Source of the DNA: CAVQBP01 sp963782475
GTDB taxonomy: Bacteria > Bacteroidota > Ignavibacteria > Ignavibacteriales > Ignavibacteriaceae
DNA length: 64,000 nt
Reading direction: 5' to 3'
Assembly: GCA_963782475.1 (NCBI GenBank)
Contig: CAWAJW010000015.1
Coordinates: forward strand, 682,001 to 746,000
The stretch's first letter is position 1; the number at the start of each line of letters is the position of its first letter. A model generated the notes under the pieces. It made no database searches. It had not been told where the DNA came from and was given only the letters and a program-made list of their open reading frames with translations. This document shows, one piece after another, positions 1 to 9,593 of the stretch. The translations under genes were made by a program, and so were the position numbers.

Positions 1-2
1 TG

Positions 3-251
3 CAGCCGATATCAGTATTAAGAGTTGTGAAGGAACTTTATCCCTCCGAAATTAGTATTGTGCTTCACACGGATGAAGGTAGATTTACGGTCGTTCAGTT
101 GCTTAAAAATTTTGATAAAGGTATAATCCCTCCATTTGATTTAATAAAGAATGAGGTTGAGAAAATATACCTAATGAAGAGAAAAGAATTGACTATTAAG
201 AATTATATAAAAGAATTATATTCAAAAAATGATATTGAGGTAAATAATTAG
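3..251 (+). CDS. PpiC/SurA-type periplasmic peptidyl-prolyl isomerase, C-terminal fragment
   Basis: The reading frame is open to the left edge of the window, so this is the 3' end of a longer gene. The visible ~82 residues are rich in Lys and Glu and end in a helical tail (ENVEKIYLMKRKE-like composition followed by YIKELYSKNDIEV) that resembles the C-terminal helix after the parvulin domain of SurA/PpiC proteins. The next gene, 7 nt downstream, is a full PpiC/SurA homologue, and tandem foldase genes are common in this group. Role inferred: outer-membrane protein folding in the periplasm. The catalytic domain lies outside the window, so the family call rests on the tail and the neighbour only. 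Confidence 0.55.
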   Translation, partial: QPISVLRVVKELYPSEISIVLHTDEGRFTVVQLLKNFDKGIIPPFDLIKNEVEKIYLMKRKELTIKNYIKELYSKNDIEVNN

Positions 252-258
252 GTGACAG

Positions 259-1531
259 ATGAAAATTAAAATGATCTTTCTTTTCCTGGTAATTGTTTGT
301 ACAGCATATTCGCAGGAAGTGCTCGATAAAATAGTGGCGGTTGTTGGTAATGAATATATTACTAAAAGTGAACTGCAGTTCCAGACAAATCTTTATGCGG
401 CACAAAGAAAAATTTCTCCCGCTACACCCGGGCTGGAAAAACAAGTGCTTCAAAACCTGATAGATGAAAAATTAATTTATGCCCAGGCCAATCTTGATTC
501 AATTACAGTAACGGAAGATGAAGTGAATCAGAGAATTGATTACCAGATCCAGCTTTTCGAACAGCAGTTCGGCTCTAAAGAAAACGTTGAAAAAGCTTAT
601 GGAATGAGCATTGAGAAAATAAAACGTGAGCTTAATGATAATATCAGAAAACAGCTCATGATTCAGAAGCTTCAGCAGAAAAATTTCGGTGATCTCGATG
701 TTTCCAGGAGAGAGGTGGAAGAATTTTTCGATAAATTTAAAGACAGCTTAGGTGTCATCCCCGAAAAAGTTGATATAGCTCATATATTTAGAAACCCTAA
801 AACTACCAGTGCGGCTAGAACAAAAGCTAAAGAATTTGCAGAATCAATTCTGGATTCTTTAAAGCATGGAGCTGATTTTGCGGAGATGGCTAAAAAATAC
901 TCCGAAGACCCGGGAAGTGCAGCACATGGCGGCGATTTGGGATTTGTCAAAAAAGGTGTTTTCTATCCCGAATTTGAAGCTGCTGCATTTGCATTAAAAC
1001 CGGGGGAAATATCGGGTGTTGTTGAATCCCCCGTCGGCTTTCATATAATACAATTAATTGAAAAAAGAGGAGAATCGATCCATGCAAGGCATATCTTAAT
1101 TAAAATAAAAAATGATGAGGATGCCGATCTTAAAACCATCGAATTTTTATCCGATATAAGGGATAGTATTGTTAAAGGAGATGGTACTTTTAGTGAATAT
1201 GCTAAGAAGTATAGTGAAGATGAAAGTTCAAAAAATTTAGGCGGTGATCTTGGTACTTTTTACCTGAACCAGCTTGATAAAAATCTTCTTGATGTTGTTT
1301 CTAAATTAAAAGAAGGCGAAATAAGTTTCCCCAAAAGGATGGATTACGGACAGGGGAGTTACGGATACCATATAGTTTATTTAAAAGAAAAGAACACCTC
1401 AGCATATAGCTGATTTAAATCAGGATTACGCTCAAATTAAAAAGCTTGCCGATGAATACAAAAAACAGCAAAAATATGATGAATGGTTAAGCGAACTAAA
1501 GAAGAAGATCTATAACGAAATCCGGATGTAA
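259..1531 (+). CDS. SurA-like periplasmic chaperone/peptidyl-prolyl isomerase (frameshift near codon 377)
   Basis: Signal peptide at residues 1-18 (hydrophobic core, cleavage after AYS), then a SurA N-terminal chaperone region beginning DKIVAVVGNEYITKSEL, followed by two parvulin (rotamase) domains at about residues 165-265 and 270-380, each with the 'HI...KYSEDPGSAAHGGDLGF' style signature. It should assist folding of outer-membrane proteins. The start has GGTGA upstream. The first frame stops at 1413, but the +1 frame, entered around 1384-1394 in an A-rich run, continues with the expected C-terminal helix (QDYAQIKKLADEYKKQQKYD) to a stop at 1531. I read this as a one-base sequence error rather than a truncation. 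It forms an operon with the preceding foldase fragment. Confidence 0.88.
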
Positions 1532-1608
1532 TATTTTTTCACTGGGAAAGCTCGAACTAATTTTTATCACTTTCTCAAAATTAAATCCAATTAAAAGGGT
1601 ATTTAATA

Positions 1609-2607
1609 TTGAAAGAAAATAACCTTGTAACCGACGAAGTTGAATTTGTTGATAATATCAGTGAGAAGGTAAAGTCTATAAAATCTGAAATTGCCAAGGT
1701 TATTATAGGGCAGGAAGAAATAATTGATCAGCTATTAATTGCTTTAATTTCACGGGGTCATTGCCTTCTGGTTGGAGTTCCAGGCCTTGCTAAAACTCTT
1801 TTAATTAAAACTCTTGCTGAAGTGCTGGATTTAAAATTCAGCCGTATACAATTTACACCGGATTTAATGCCCAGCGATATCACCGGGACGGAAATACTAG
1901 AAGAGGATCAAATTACAAAGAAGAGAGAGTTTAGGTTTATTTCCGGGCCGATTTTTGCGAATGTAATCCTGGCAGATGAAATAAATCGAACTCCGCCTAA
2001 AACACAGGCAGCGCTGCTTGAAGCAATGCAGGAACACAGAGTTACTACTGCCGGAGTAACTTACACTCTTCAAGAGCCTTTTTTCGTTTTAGCTACTCAA
2101 AATCCAATTGAACAGGAGGGAACTTACCCGCTGCCTGAAGCGCAGCTTGACAGGTTTATGTTCAATCTTTGGCTCGATTATCCAAAATTTGAAGAAGAAA
2201 TTAAGATCGTACAAAGTACAACCAGCGAGTATGTTCCTGATTTATCTAAAGTTGTTACTGCCGAAGAAATAATTGCTTTCCAGAATTTTGTAAGAAAGGT
2301 TCCGGTTGCTGAAAACGTTATTGAGTATGCGGTAAAAGCCGCAAATAAAACCCGCCCTAACAATAATGTATCTGGTGATTCTATTAACCAATGGATAAGC
2401 TGGGGAGCCGGTCCGAGAGCCTCCCAGTATTTAATACTTGCTGCCAAAGCCCGTGCAGTTATGAATGCGAAATATACTCCCAATATAGACGATGTTAGAT
2501 TTGCTATGGTTCCTGTTCTCCGCCACAGGATAATCACAAACTTTAATGCCGAAGCAGAGGGAATAAAATCAATAGATGTTATAAATAAAATTTTAAATGA
2601 AGTCTAA
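1609..2607 (+). CDS. MoxR-family AAA+ ATPase
   Basis: 332 residues, full length for the family. Walker A GVPGLAKT at residues 56-63, Walker B VILADEIN at about 119-126, sensor/arginine-finger region RDRF-like (EAQLDRFMF) and a C-terminal AAA lid. MoxR ATPases act as chaperones that help metal cofactor insertion or complex assembly; the usual partners (DUF58 and vWA proteins) are not next to it here, since the following gene is on the other strand. The start is TTG at 1609, chosen because AAAGGG lies 8 nt upstream and no better ATG precedes the conserved N-terminus. It follows the foldase genes by 77 nt and may be co-transcribed. Confidence 0.93.
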   Translation: MKENNLVTDEVEFVDNISEKVKSIKSEIAKVIIGQEEIIDQLLIALISRGHCLLVGVPGLAKTLLIKTLAEVLDLKFSRIQFTPDLMPSDITGTEILEEDQITKKREFRFISGPIFANVILADEINRTPPKTQAALLEAMQEHRVTTAGVTYTLQEPFFVLATQNPIEQEGTYPLPEAQLDRFMFNLWLDYPKFEEEIKIVQSTTSEYVPDLSKVVTAEEIIAFQNFVRKVPVAENVIEYAVKAANKTRPNNNVSGDSINQWISWGAGPRASQYLILAAKARAVMNAKYTPNIDDVRFAMVPVLRHRIITNFNAEAEGIKSIDVINKILNEV

Positions 2608-2718
2608 AAAATGCTTTTAAATTTGCTGAATTTTTTTTCTTTACTTAAAATATAATGTCTATCTAAACCAGTACATCTATTTAATCCGGGATTGTTCAAG
2701 TCTGGGTTTTATTGAATT

Positions 2719-3771
2719 TCAAATTCTTGCAATCTTATAATTCTTGAATGCGAAATAAATTTCGGTAGCTGCAGTTTTAACTACAGTAGCGGTTGGAATA
2801 GCAAGAAGCATCCCTAATACTCCGAATAATTGGCTTCCTGCAATTATCAAGAGTATTATTACAACCGGATGCATATCAACACTTTTTGAAAATACATAAG
2901 GTTGTACTAATCCGTTATCCAGCGCATATACAATTAACATAAGGAGAAAAATATATGGAACATGTGAAAGATCTCCATATTGAATAATAGAAATAATAAT
3001 GGCTGGGATTCCGCCAATAATAGGTCCGAAATAGGGGACTAAATGTCCCAGCCCGGCAATAATTCCTAAGGGTAATGCATTAGGGACTCCGATAAAATAA
3101 AATCCCAAGCCGCATGTAAACCCTACAAAAGTAGCATCGAAAATCCAGGCTCTCACAAATCTTCCCAGTTGTACACTTACTTTCTTCAAAATCCAGTAAG
3201 ACATTTCAAAATATTTATTTGGAAGAATATTTAACAACCCTACAAATATTTTCTTACTGTCCTTCAGCAAAAAGAAAGTAATAAAAGGAACAATAACCAG
3301 GATTGCAATAATTGAAACTATGCTTGAAAGCAAAACTGAGATTCTATCTATCGGGTTGGCTATCCAGGAATTTATAAAGTTCCGGATCCCTGTTGAAATT
3401 TCTCCTAAACTAAAGAATGGAAAATATTTATATATTTCTTTTTCAAGTATTGAAACCTGGTTTTCCAAAGAATTTATATTTAGCGCTTGAAGAAGCTGGT
3501 TAACCTGGAACAGAAGTTTAGGAACGAAAACAGAAAGGGTTATATAGACAAATAATCCGACTACAATAAAAATTGTGATCGTTGAGGTTACCCGGTTGAA
3601 GCCTTCTTTTTCCAATTGCTTAACAAAAGGATCAAAAATCAGCGCCAGCAGGATGGAGATAATTAAGACAATAAGTAAATTGGTAAGCAGATAAAGGATA
3701 TATAGAGCCACGACTGACAGAATTAGCCAGAGTAAAATTTTGCCAGTTTTTTTCCAGTTTGATTCAGGCAT
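2719..3771 (-). CDS. AI-2E family transporter (PerM-like permease)
   Basis: 350 residues with about eight hydrophobic segments: two near the N-terminus, a central periplasmic/amphipathic region around 100-150, and a C-terminal bundle carrying the family-typical stretch GIIAGLGHLVPYFGPIIGGIP and DNGLVQPYVF. Members of PF01594 are inner-membrane proteins proposed to export autoinducer-2 or act as Na+/H+ antiporters; substrate here is unknown. The start codon lies 4 nt downstream of the stop of the NifU-domain gene, so nifU-like, mrp and this gene read as one minus-strand unit. Confidence 0.9.
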   Translation of the reverse strand: MPESNWKKTGKILLWLILSVVALYILYLLTNLLIVLIISILLALIFDPFVKQLEKEGFNRVTSTITIFIVVGLFVYITLSVFVPKLLFQVNQLLQALNINSLENQVSILEKEIYKYFPFFSLGEISTGIRNFINSWIANPIDRISVLLSSIVSIIAILVIVPFITFFLLKDSKKIFVGLLNILPNKYFEMSYWILKKVSVQLGRFVRAWIFDATFVGFTCGLGFYFIGVPNALPLGIIAGLGHLVPYFGPIIGGIPAIIISIIQYGDLSHVPYIFLLMLIVYALDNGLVQPYVFSKSVDMHPVVIILLIIAGSQLFGVLGMLLAIPTATVVKTAATEIYFAFKNYKIARI

Positions 3772-3774
3772 AGT

Positions 3775-4002
3775 TTAATTATTTACTGATTCAACTCTTC
3801 TTATCCCGGGAACTTCTCTCATTAAAGCTCTTTCAATCCCCGCACGCAATGTCATTTGCGACATAGGGCAAATATCGCAAGCACCGGTAAATTTAACTTT
3901 TACTATTCCTTCGGATGTTATTTCAACCAGTTCAATATCTCCGCTGTCGGCTTGCAAAAAAGGTCTAATTGCATCAAGCGCTTTAATTACATGCTCTTTC
4001 AT
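3775..4002 (-). CDS. NifU C-terminal-domain Fe-S scaffold protein
   Basis: 75 residues, a stand-alone NifU C-terminal domain. The Cys pair in GACDICPMSQMTL (CxxC) matches the Fe-S ligand pair of NfuA/NifU-C proteins, and the preceding ADSGDIELVEI stretch is also diagnostic. It should bind and pass on a [4Fe-4S] cluster between two subunits. It sits 18 nt downstream of mrp, which encodes an ATPase that also handles Fe-S clusters, so the two genes likely work together in cluster delivery. Small but complete; no sign of truncation. Confidence 0.92.
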   Translation of the reverse strand: MKEHVIKALDAIRPFLQADSGDIELVEITSEGIVKVKFTGACDICPMSQMTLRAGIERALMREVPGIRRVESVNN

Positions 4003-4020
4003 TTAAAATCTTGCAAATAA

Positions 4021-5124
4021 TTATTCTTCATTATCCAGTAATATTTCAATTTTTGAGTCAGCAGTTAAATTTCTCAAATGTACCTGCTGAGCTAGATTTT
4101 TAGCAATACTCATAATAATGCCGGCATGTTCCAGTTCAGGAGTATCAAAAACAATAGGTATTCCACTATCACCTCCGATTCTGATCTTTGGTTCAATTGG
4201 TATACCTCCAAGGAAATGAGTGTTAAATTCTTTAGATAATTTAGCTCCACCGCCGGTACCAAAGATATCATATTTTTTACCCGTATCGGGGGCAATAAAA
4301 TAACTCATATTCTCTATTATTCCTAAAACAGGGACATTGACCCGAGTAAACATTTTTAAAGCTTTCCTGGCATCAATTAATGACACTTCCTGAGGAGTAG
4401 TAACTATTACAGCACCGGTTAAAGGAATTGTCTGCACTAAAGTTAATTGTATGTCGCCGGTACCCGGTGGCATATCAAAAATCAAATAATCAAGCTCTCC
4501 CCAATCAACATCTGTCATAAACTGTTTAACAGCACCGCTGGCCATTGGTCCTCTCCAGATAACGGGTGCATTATCATCGACCAGAACGCCGATTGAAATA
4601 ATTTTAATCCCGTAACTTTCGAGGGGTATTATTTTCATTGTTTGCTGATTTTGATATACTTTCGGTTTCTCTTTGATCCCGAGCATTAACGGTATACTTG
4701 GTCCGTAAATGTCGGCATCTATCAAACCGACTTTTGCGCCGTCTTTTGCGAGAGCAACTGCCAGGTTAGCAGCAACCATACTTTTCCCCACACCCCCTTT
4801 TCCACTTGCTATCGCAATAGTATTTTTAACGTCCGGAAGAAGCGAATCTTTTTTATTTTCCTTGTGAACACTAACTTTTGTTTCAATATTTACTTCGACA
4901 TTTTTCATATCCGGAAAATCATTTTTAATTTTATTTACAAAATCATCCTTAAGTTCATCATTTATTTCCGGAATAGCTGAAGAGAGAACTACGTCAACGA
5001 TTAATTTTTTCCCTTTAGTTTCTATTCTTTTTATTGAATTAAGAATTAATAATTCCTTTTTAAAATGGGGACTATCAACCTTCTTTAGACTATTCAAAAT
5101 ATCAGTCTTTGTTATATCACTCAT
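4021..5124 (-). CDS. mrp: Mrp/ApbC-type iron-sulfur cluster carrier ATPase
   Basis: 367 residues. N-terminal MIP18/DUF59 domain at about 1-85, then a deviant-Walker P-loop ATPase with GKGGVGKS at 108-115 and DADIYGPSIP as the switch I region. Carries Fe-S clusters in ApbC-type proteins. Oddity: the position where most Mrp proteins carry a CxxC cluster-binding motif (after ENMSYF) reads APDT, so the usual cysteine pair is missing; loss at this place also occurs in other Bacteroidota-type Mrp proteins as I recall them. The adjacent NifU-domain protein has a CxxC and could supply cluster binding. No promoter evidence was sought beyond the 148-nt A/T-rich gap upstream. Confidence 0.92.
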   Translation of the reverse strand: MSDITKTDILNSLKKVDSPHFKKELLILNSIKRIETKGKKLIVDVVLSSAIPEINDELKDDFVNKIKNDFPDMKNVEVNIETKVSVHKENKKDSLLPDVKNTIAIASGKGGVGKSMVAANLAVALAKDGAKVGLIDADIYGPSIPLMLGIKEKPKVYQNQQTMKIIPLESYGIKIISIGVLVDDNAPVIWRGPMASGAVKQFMTDVDWGELDYLIFDMPPGTGDIQLTLVQTIPLTGAVIVTTPQEVSLIDARKALKMFTRVNVPVLGIIENMSYFIAPDTGKKYDIFGTGGGAKLSKEFNTHFLGGIPIEPKIRIGGDSGIPIVFDTPELEHAGIIMSIAKNLAQQVHLRNLTADSKIEILLDNEE

Positions 5125-5272
5125 AAAAATTCCTGCTTTACAATACTTAAAATAAAGATATAAGCTTTTCTGTTAAGTATAATGTATTAAATTCATTAAT
5201 TATTAAAATAAAATATATTGATAATTCTAAGGAAAGTAAAAACAGCTTCAGTGACAAGGAAAATTGAAAGGG

Positions 5273-7429
5273 TCATTTTGTCTTCATTTTTTTGTAATGC
5301 GAAGCCGACTTAATGGTATAACTCATCAGCCATTCCTGCGAATCAGTCTTTTTTTCACCATTGGAAGGTGTTACAAACTTATAACTCATATCCGGAAGTA
5401 ATTTTCTTGCTTTTACATTATCTTTTAATTCGGCTTTGATAAGAGTATTCATCAGTTCAGCTTTAATTTCCGAATCTTTTATCGGGAAAGCAATTTCAAC
5501 TCTTCTATCAAGATTTCTTTGCATTAAATCCGCACTGCTCAAATAAACCTCTTCTTCGCCATTATTATAAAAATAAAACAATCTGCTATGCTCCAGGTAG
5601 CGACCGACAATACTTATTACTTTTATATTTTCACTTAAATTAGGAATTCCAGGTATCAGGCAGCAAATTCCTCTAATTATTAAATCAATTTGTACACCAT
5701 TATTTGAAGCTTCATACAAAGCGGAGATTAAAAAAGGATCAACCAGGGAATTGATTTTAAAAATTAATTTCCCCTCTCTCCCGGCTTTTACATTTTCAAT
5801 TTCCCTTAGAATGAGATACAAAAATTTTTCTCTCATATTAATAGGAGCTACAATCAGCTTCTTAAATTCAATTTGCTTGGAATACCCTGTTAAATAATTA
5901 AAGATATCTGAAACATCAGTACAAATATCTTTATCATTTGTAAAAAGTCCCAAATCGGTATAAAGCTTAGCGGTAGCTACATTATAATTGCCGGTAGATA
6001 AATGTACATACCTGTTAACACCGTCAGACTCTCTTCGAACAACAAGTGTCATTTTTGCATGTGTTTTTAATCCGACAAGGCCATAAACAACATGGACGCC
6101 GACTTTTTCCAGTTCCCTTGCCCAAAAAATATTATTCTCTTCATCAAACCTTGCCTTAAGCTCAACAAGAACGGCAACCTGCTTACCTCTTTCAGCAGCT
6201 TCTATAAGGTAATTAAGGATAGGCGATGAAGAACCAACCCTGTATAAGGTTTGTTTTATTGCTAAAACATCCGGATCCCTTGAAGCTTGTTTGATAAATT
6301 CTACTACGGGAATAAATGAATGATAAGGGTGATGTAAAATAATATCTTTTTGCCGGATGATTGAAAAGACATCTTCTTCACCTTCAAATTCCTTTAACAT
6401 AACCGGGTAATAAGGTTTCTCTTTTAACTGGTGCAACGGAAGATCATAAAGTGAAATTACGTCGCTTAACCCGATTGGCCCTTCAAAAACATGAACATCT
6501 TCTTTTTTAATTTGCAGATTCTCAATAAGTGTCTGCAGCATGAAATCAGGCATTTTACCAGCAACCTCAAGTCTTACGACACAGCCGAACCTTCTTTGAC
6601 GTATATTTTCTTCAATAACGCTTAACAAATCATCGGCTTCATCTTCCTGCAATTCAATATCAGTATCCCGTGTAATTCTAAATCTATGTGCTTCAACTAT
6701 CTCCATTCCGGGGAATAACATATCCAGATTATCCTTGATTAAATCTCCAAGCCAGATAAATTTAGCATAAAATTTTCCGTTGGCCGGTATTTTCTTCTGC
6801 GGATAAATTATTTTGTCAACCTGCATAAGACGCGGAAGAATGTTAGGGACTTTTACCCTGGCAAAATGGTTTTCACCGTTAGGTTTTTTTACAAGGATAG
6901 CAAGGCTTAAGCTCAAATTTGAAATATATGGAAAAGGTCTCCCCGGATCGAATGCTAAAGGAGTGAGAACCGGGTAAATTTCTCTCTTAAAATATTCTGT
7001 TAAAATTTCTTTCTCTTTAACCGGCAGCTGATCGTATTCAGTTATAACAATACCATTCTTTTTCAAAGCCGGCACAACTTCATTCTGCCATAAATCGTTT
7101 ATCTTCTTCAGCATCGGCTGCAACAGCTTTTCAATTTTTTGAAGCTGTTCAAGCGGCGTTAACCCGTCAATAGTAGGCTCAAGTACATTTGCTGCAACTT
7201 GCTCTTTTAATCCTGAAACCCTTATCATGTAAAATTCATCAAGGTTTGTATGAAATATGGAAATGAATTTTACTTTTTCTAAAAGAGGTAAATCAGGATT
7301 TAATGCTTCTTCAAGAACCCGCTCATTAAACTCAATCCAGCTAAGATCCCTGTTGAAAAAATTTCTAGGATTGTTGTATTTTTTTAATAATTCTTTACCT
7401 AGCATTTCAAACCAATGAATAGTGTTCAA
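5273..7429 (-). CDS. ppk1: Polyphosphate kinase 1
   Basis: 718 residues, the usual length for PPK1. Domains in order: N-terminal helical domain (FFNRDLSWIEFNERVL), head domain, then two phospholipase-D-like C-terminal domains. The phospho-histidine equivalent of E. coli His435 is H457 in LKTHAKMTLVV, and the second conserved His is H613 in YLEHSRLFYF. The enzyme makes polyphosphate from ATP reversibly at the membrane. An alternative start at codon 9 (7405) would still leave the conserved N-terminus intact. It stands alone, 148 nt from mrp. Confidence 0.96.
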   Translation of the reverse strand: MNTIHWFEMLGKELLKKYNNPRNFFNRDLSWIEFNERVLEEALNPDLPLLEKVKFISIFHTNLDEFYMIRVSGLKEQVAANVLEPTIDGLTPLEQLQKIEKLLQPMLKKINDLWQNEVVPALKKNGIVITEYDQLPVKEKEILTEYFKREIYPVLTPLAFDPGRPFPYISNLSLSLAILVKKPNGENHFARVKVPNILPRLMQVDKIIYPQKKIPANGKFYAKFIWLGDLIKDNLDMLFPGMEIVEAHRFRITRDTDIELQEDEADDLLSVIEENIRQRRFGCVVRLEVAGKMPDFMLQTLIENLQIKKEDVHVFEGPIGLSDVISLYDLPLHQLKEKPYYPVMLKEFEGEEDVFSIIRQKDIILHHPYHSFIPVVEFIKQASRDPDVLAIKQTLYRVGSSSPILNYLIEAAERGKQVAVLVELKARFDEENNIFWARELEKVGVHVVYGLVGLKTHAKMTLVVRRESDGVNRYVHLSTGNYNVATAKLYTDLGLFTNDKDICTDVSDIFNYLTGYSKQIEFKKLIVAPINMREKFLYLILREIENVKAGREGKLIFKINSLVDPFLISALYEASNNGVQIDLIIRGICCLIPGIPNLSENIKVISIVGRYLEHSRLFYFYNNGEEEVYLSSADLMQRNLDRRVEIAFPIKDSEIKAELMNTLIKAELKDNVKARKLLPDMSYKFVTPSNGEKKTDSQEWLMSYTIKSASHYKKMKTK

Positions 7430-7540
7430 ATATATGGTATTTTATATATATAATCTCCATAAAAATAAAGAATAATCAATTTTCAGCAGTTTTGCAAAGT
7501 TATGAGCTTATTTTTATACCGGAATTTATATTATCAATTT

Positions 7541-7957
7541 TTAAGAAGAAGAAGCATCCGAAAAGCGTTTCCGGAGCCAATTATCAAGGCTAAATGGACC
7601 TGAACCAAAATAGGCTATAAAAATTGATCCCCCTAACATTGATATATTTTTTATAAATTGAACATACTGCATTTGCGAAGCTGCAGGATTTTGTATATTC
7701 CAAAATCTGTGCATTATTAAAGTTACCGGGATAAGAAAGATTATTATTAACCATGCACCCCATTTAGCTTTATACCCGGCTGCAATGCTCAATCCTCCTG
7801 TAAATGCAATTATACCGGAGAGGGGAACCGCAAACGAAGGAAGCGGAACTCCCGATGCTGCAGCAAAACCAATATAATTCTGTGTAAAATGTCCTTTGAC
7901 TGCAGAAATAAATATCCAGGAAAAAAGAATTCTACCTATTAACATCACATATTTCAT
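7541..7957 (-). CDS. DoxX family membrane protein
   Basis: 138 residues with four predicted membrane helices, an early 'GRILFSWIFISA' helix, a glycine-rich second helix (GIIAFTGGLSIAAGY) and the short cytoplasmic loop KAKWGAW typical of DoxX/DoxD-like proteins. The molecular role of these small inner-membrane proteins is poorly defined; some are linked to redox or sulfur metabolism. It is a lone gene between ppk1 and a hairpin repeat. Confidence 0.82.
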   Translation of the reverse strand: MKYVMLIGRILFSWIFISAVKGHFTQNYIGFAAASGVPLPSFAVPLSGIIAFTGGLSIAAGYKAKWGAWLIIIFLIPVTLIMHRFWNIQNPAASQMQYVQFIKNISMLGGSIFIAYFGSGPFSLDNWLRKRFSDASSS

Positions 7958-8071
7958 ATTTCTTCTTCACATTAACCACTCTTATGCAAAATAAAAAATA
8001 TTGAATTAATGTTATGTGCCGGTTTTCAAAAGGAAATTAAAAGGCAGAACGCTATTATATATAAAAAATAA

Positions 8072-8152
8072 AGGCTGTCTCAAAAGAACGAATTTGTCAG
8101 TTGTATAAGGAGATTCCGGGTCAAGCCCGGAATGACAGTTTTGAGACAGCCT
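8072..8152. repeat. Palindromic intergenic repeat, 81 bp
   Basis: Perfect 14-bp terminal inverted repeats (AGGCTGTCTCAAAA and its complement) enclose a second palindrome at 8113-8133 (ATTCCGGG TCAAG CCCGGAAT). The inner unit matches the widespread 'ATTCCGGG...CCCGGAAT' intergenic palindrome. It lies just downstream of the deoxyhypusine synthase-like gene and could act as a transcription stop or a mobile palindrome. Only one copy is present in this window. Confidence 0.8.
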
Positions 8153-8216
8153 CATAATTAAGAATAACTTTGTAAGATGCTTTAATCAAAAGGAAAACGA
8201 GATATCTAAATCACCT

Positions 8217-9269
8217 TCAAATCTTTTCAGATACAACATCTTCTTTTGCAAACAGTTTCTGAAACTCTCTTGGTTTCCTATCTTTCCAGGAACCTTTATG
8301 ATATGCATAACCTGTAATAAGGGGCATCGCAACAGTTGCTTCAGAATAGACCATTTGTTCAAAGGTCGTTTCAACTTTTCCCCATGAACTGGCTTCCTTT
8401 AAAGTTGATGATGAAAGAGCCCCGTCGCGCACATCTGCAACAGTAATTTGAACAGCAAATTTATGCATAGGAACATCTTCCTCAAGAATATCTGCTGCGA
8501 CGACTATATCCTGAGTGAAGTTCTTTGGTACCCCGCCGCCCACCATAAAAATTCCTGTTTCTTTGTTTTTCAGCTTTATTTGAGTAAGCTCCAGGAAATC
8601 CTTTGCAGAGTCTATTGATACATGTTTATTAGGGTTTTGTGTTTGATGAATAATGAACCCGAATCCTGCTGAACAGTCGGAAAAAGCAGGAACAAAGATC
8701 GGGACGTTCTTTTTATAGGCTGTAAAAATAACAGAGTCATCTACTTTAGGGCCGTCATGGTTTTCCAGATACTTTCCAAATTCCCACAACAATTCTCTGG
8801 ATGAATATGGGCGCGGTTCAAGTGAATCGAAAATTTTTGCACAGGTTTCATCACATACTCTCAATTCGTCTTCATCAATATAAGTATCATAAATTCTATC
8901 TATATGAAGTTTGCGTAAAAGATTATCATCGCTGAAAGGTGTTCCCTTGTAGTGTTTAAAACCTAGAGCTTCAAAAAAATCCTGATCTATCATAATAGCT
9001 CCGGTAGAAACAATTGCATCAACCATATTATTGTTAACCAGGTCAAAAACTACTTTCTTTAACCCCGCACTGAATAAACTGCCGGCTAGTGTCAAAATTA
9101 TTCCGCATTTTTTATCTTTTAACATCATATCATAAATCTTCGCAGCACGGTTTAAGTCCCTTGCTGAGAAAGCCATTTCTCCCATCGCATCAACCAGGGG
9201 AATTACATTATTCTTTTTTATATCAAAATGCTGAATTACTTCTTTAAGAAAATCTTTTTTTATTGCCAT
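8217..9269 (-). CDS. Deoxyhypusine synthase-like protein
   Basis: 350 residues, full length for the DHS family. NAD-binding region with IILTLAGSLFSAGLKK and IVSTGA, the FVPAFSDCSAGFGF stretch, and the catalytic lysine K249 in GGGVPKNF (human DHS uses the lysine in GGGVVKHH). Eukaryotic and archaeal DHS modifies eIF5A; bacteria lack that substrate and bacterial DHS-like proteins such as SpeY instead make homospermidine from spermidine and putrescine, so polyamine synthesis is the likelier role. No polyamine gene is adjacent. Start supported by the conserved N-terminus; isolated gene. Confidence 0.87.
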   Translation of the reverse strand: MAIKKDFLKEVIQHFDIKKNNVIPLVDAMGEMAFSARDLNRAAKIYDMMLKDKKCGIILTLAGSLFSAGLKKVVFDLVNNNMVDAIVSTGAIMIDQDFFEALGFKHYKGTPFSDDNLLRKLHIDRIYDTYIDEDELRVCDETCAKIFDSLEPRPYSSRELLWEFGKYLENHDGPKVDDSVIFTAYKKNVPIFVPAFSDCSAGFGFIIHQTQNPNKHVSIDSAKDFLELTQIKLKNKETGIFMVGGGVPKNFTQDIVVAADILEEDVPMHKFAVQITVADVRDGALSSSTLKEASSWGKVETTFEQMVYSEATVAMPLITGYAYHKGSWKDRKPREFQKLFAKEDVVSEKI

Positions 9270-9593
9270 TATTCTGCTCCATTTTTTTATCTCAATTATA
9301 TAAATATTAAACTTTTTTACTTATTTCAAGCACCTTATTAAATAGGTGTCTAATGTATAAAATTGAAAGATAATTACAAAAGTAATTGTGGATAATTAAT
9401 AAATTAACAATTTAAATTGAAATATTTTATGACTTCCAAACAAATCATTTATTAAAGTTTTAAGAAGAATTCTAATATTGATTTGCAGGCAATTTTTAAT
9501 TAATTTTTAACACTTAAAAATAAAGGATTAAAAAAGTGAAAATATAACTCCATTTGATTAAACAAACTGTTTCATAAAATCATTGGAGCTAAT
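9270..9593. other. 324-bp intergenic region between divergent genes
   Basis: Very A/T-rich, no credible ORF on either strand. It must hold the promoters of the deoxyhypusine synthase-like gene (left) and the ABC-F gene (right). The final 50 bases contain a hairpin that overlaps the ABC-F ribosome binding site, listed separately. Confidence 0.6.
9546..9590 (+). promoter_or_regulatory. Candidate hairpin masking the ABC-F ribosome binding site
   Basis: CTCCA at 9548-9552 can pair with TGGAG at 9584-9588, which is the Shine-Dalgarno sequence of the ABC-F gene, and the stem extends through GATT (9556-9559) with AATC (9578-9581) with one mismatch and one bulge. Such a fold would hide the ribosome binding site. 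Stability was judged by eye only. Confidence 0.35.

Noticed and set aside
8217..9269. Hypusination of a translation factor
   Set aside because: No eIF5A-like gene is known in bacteria and none is seen in the window.
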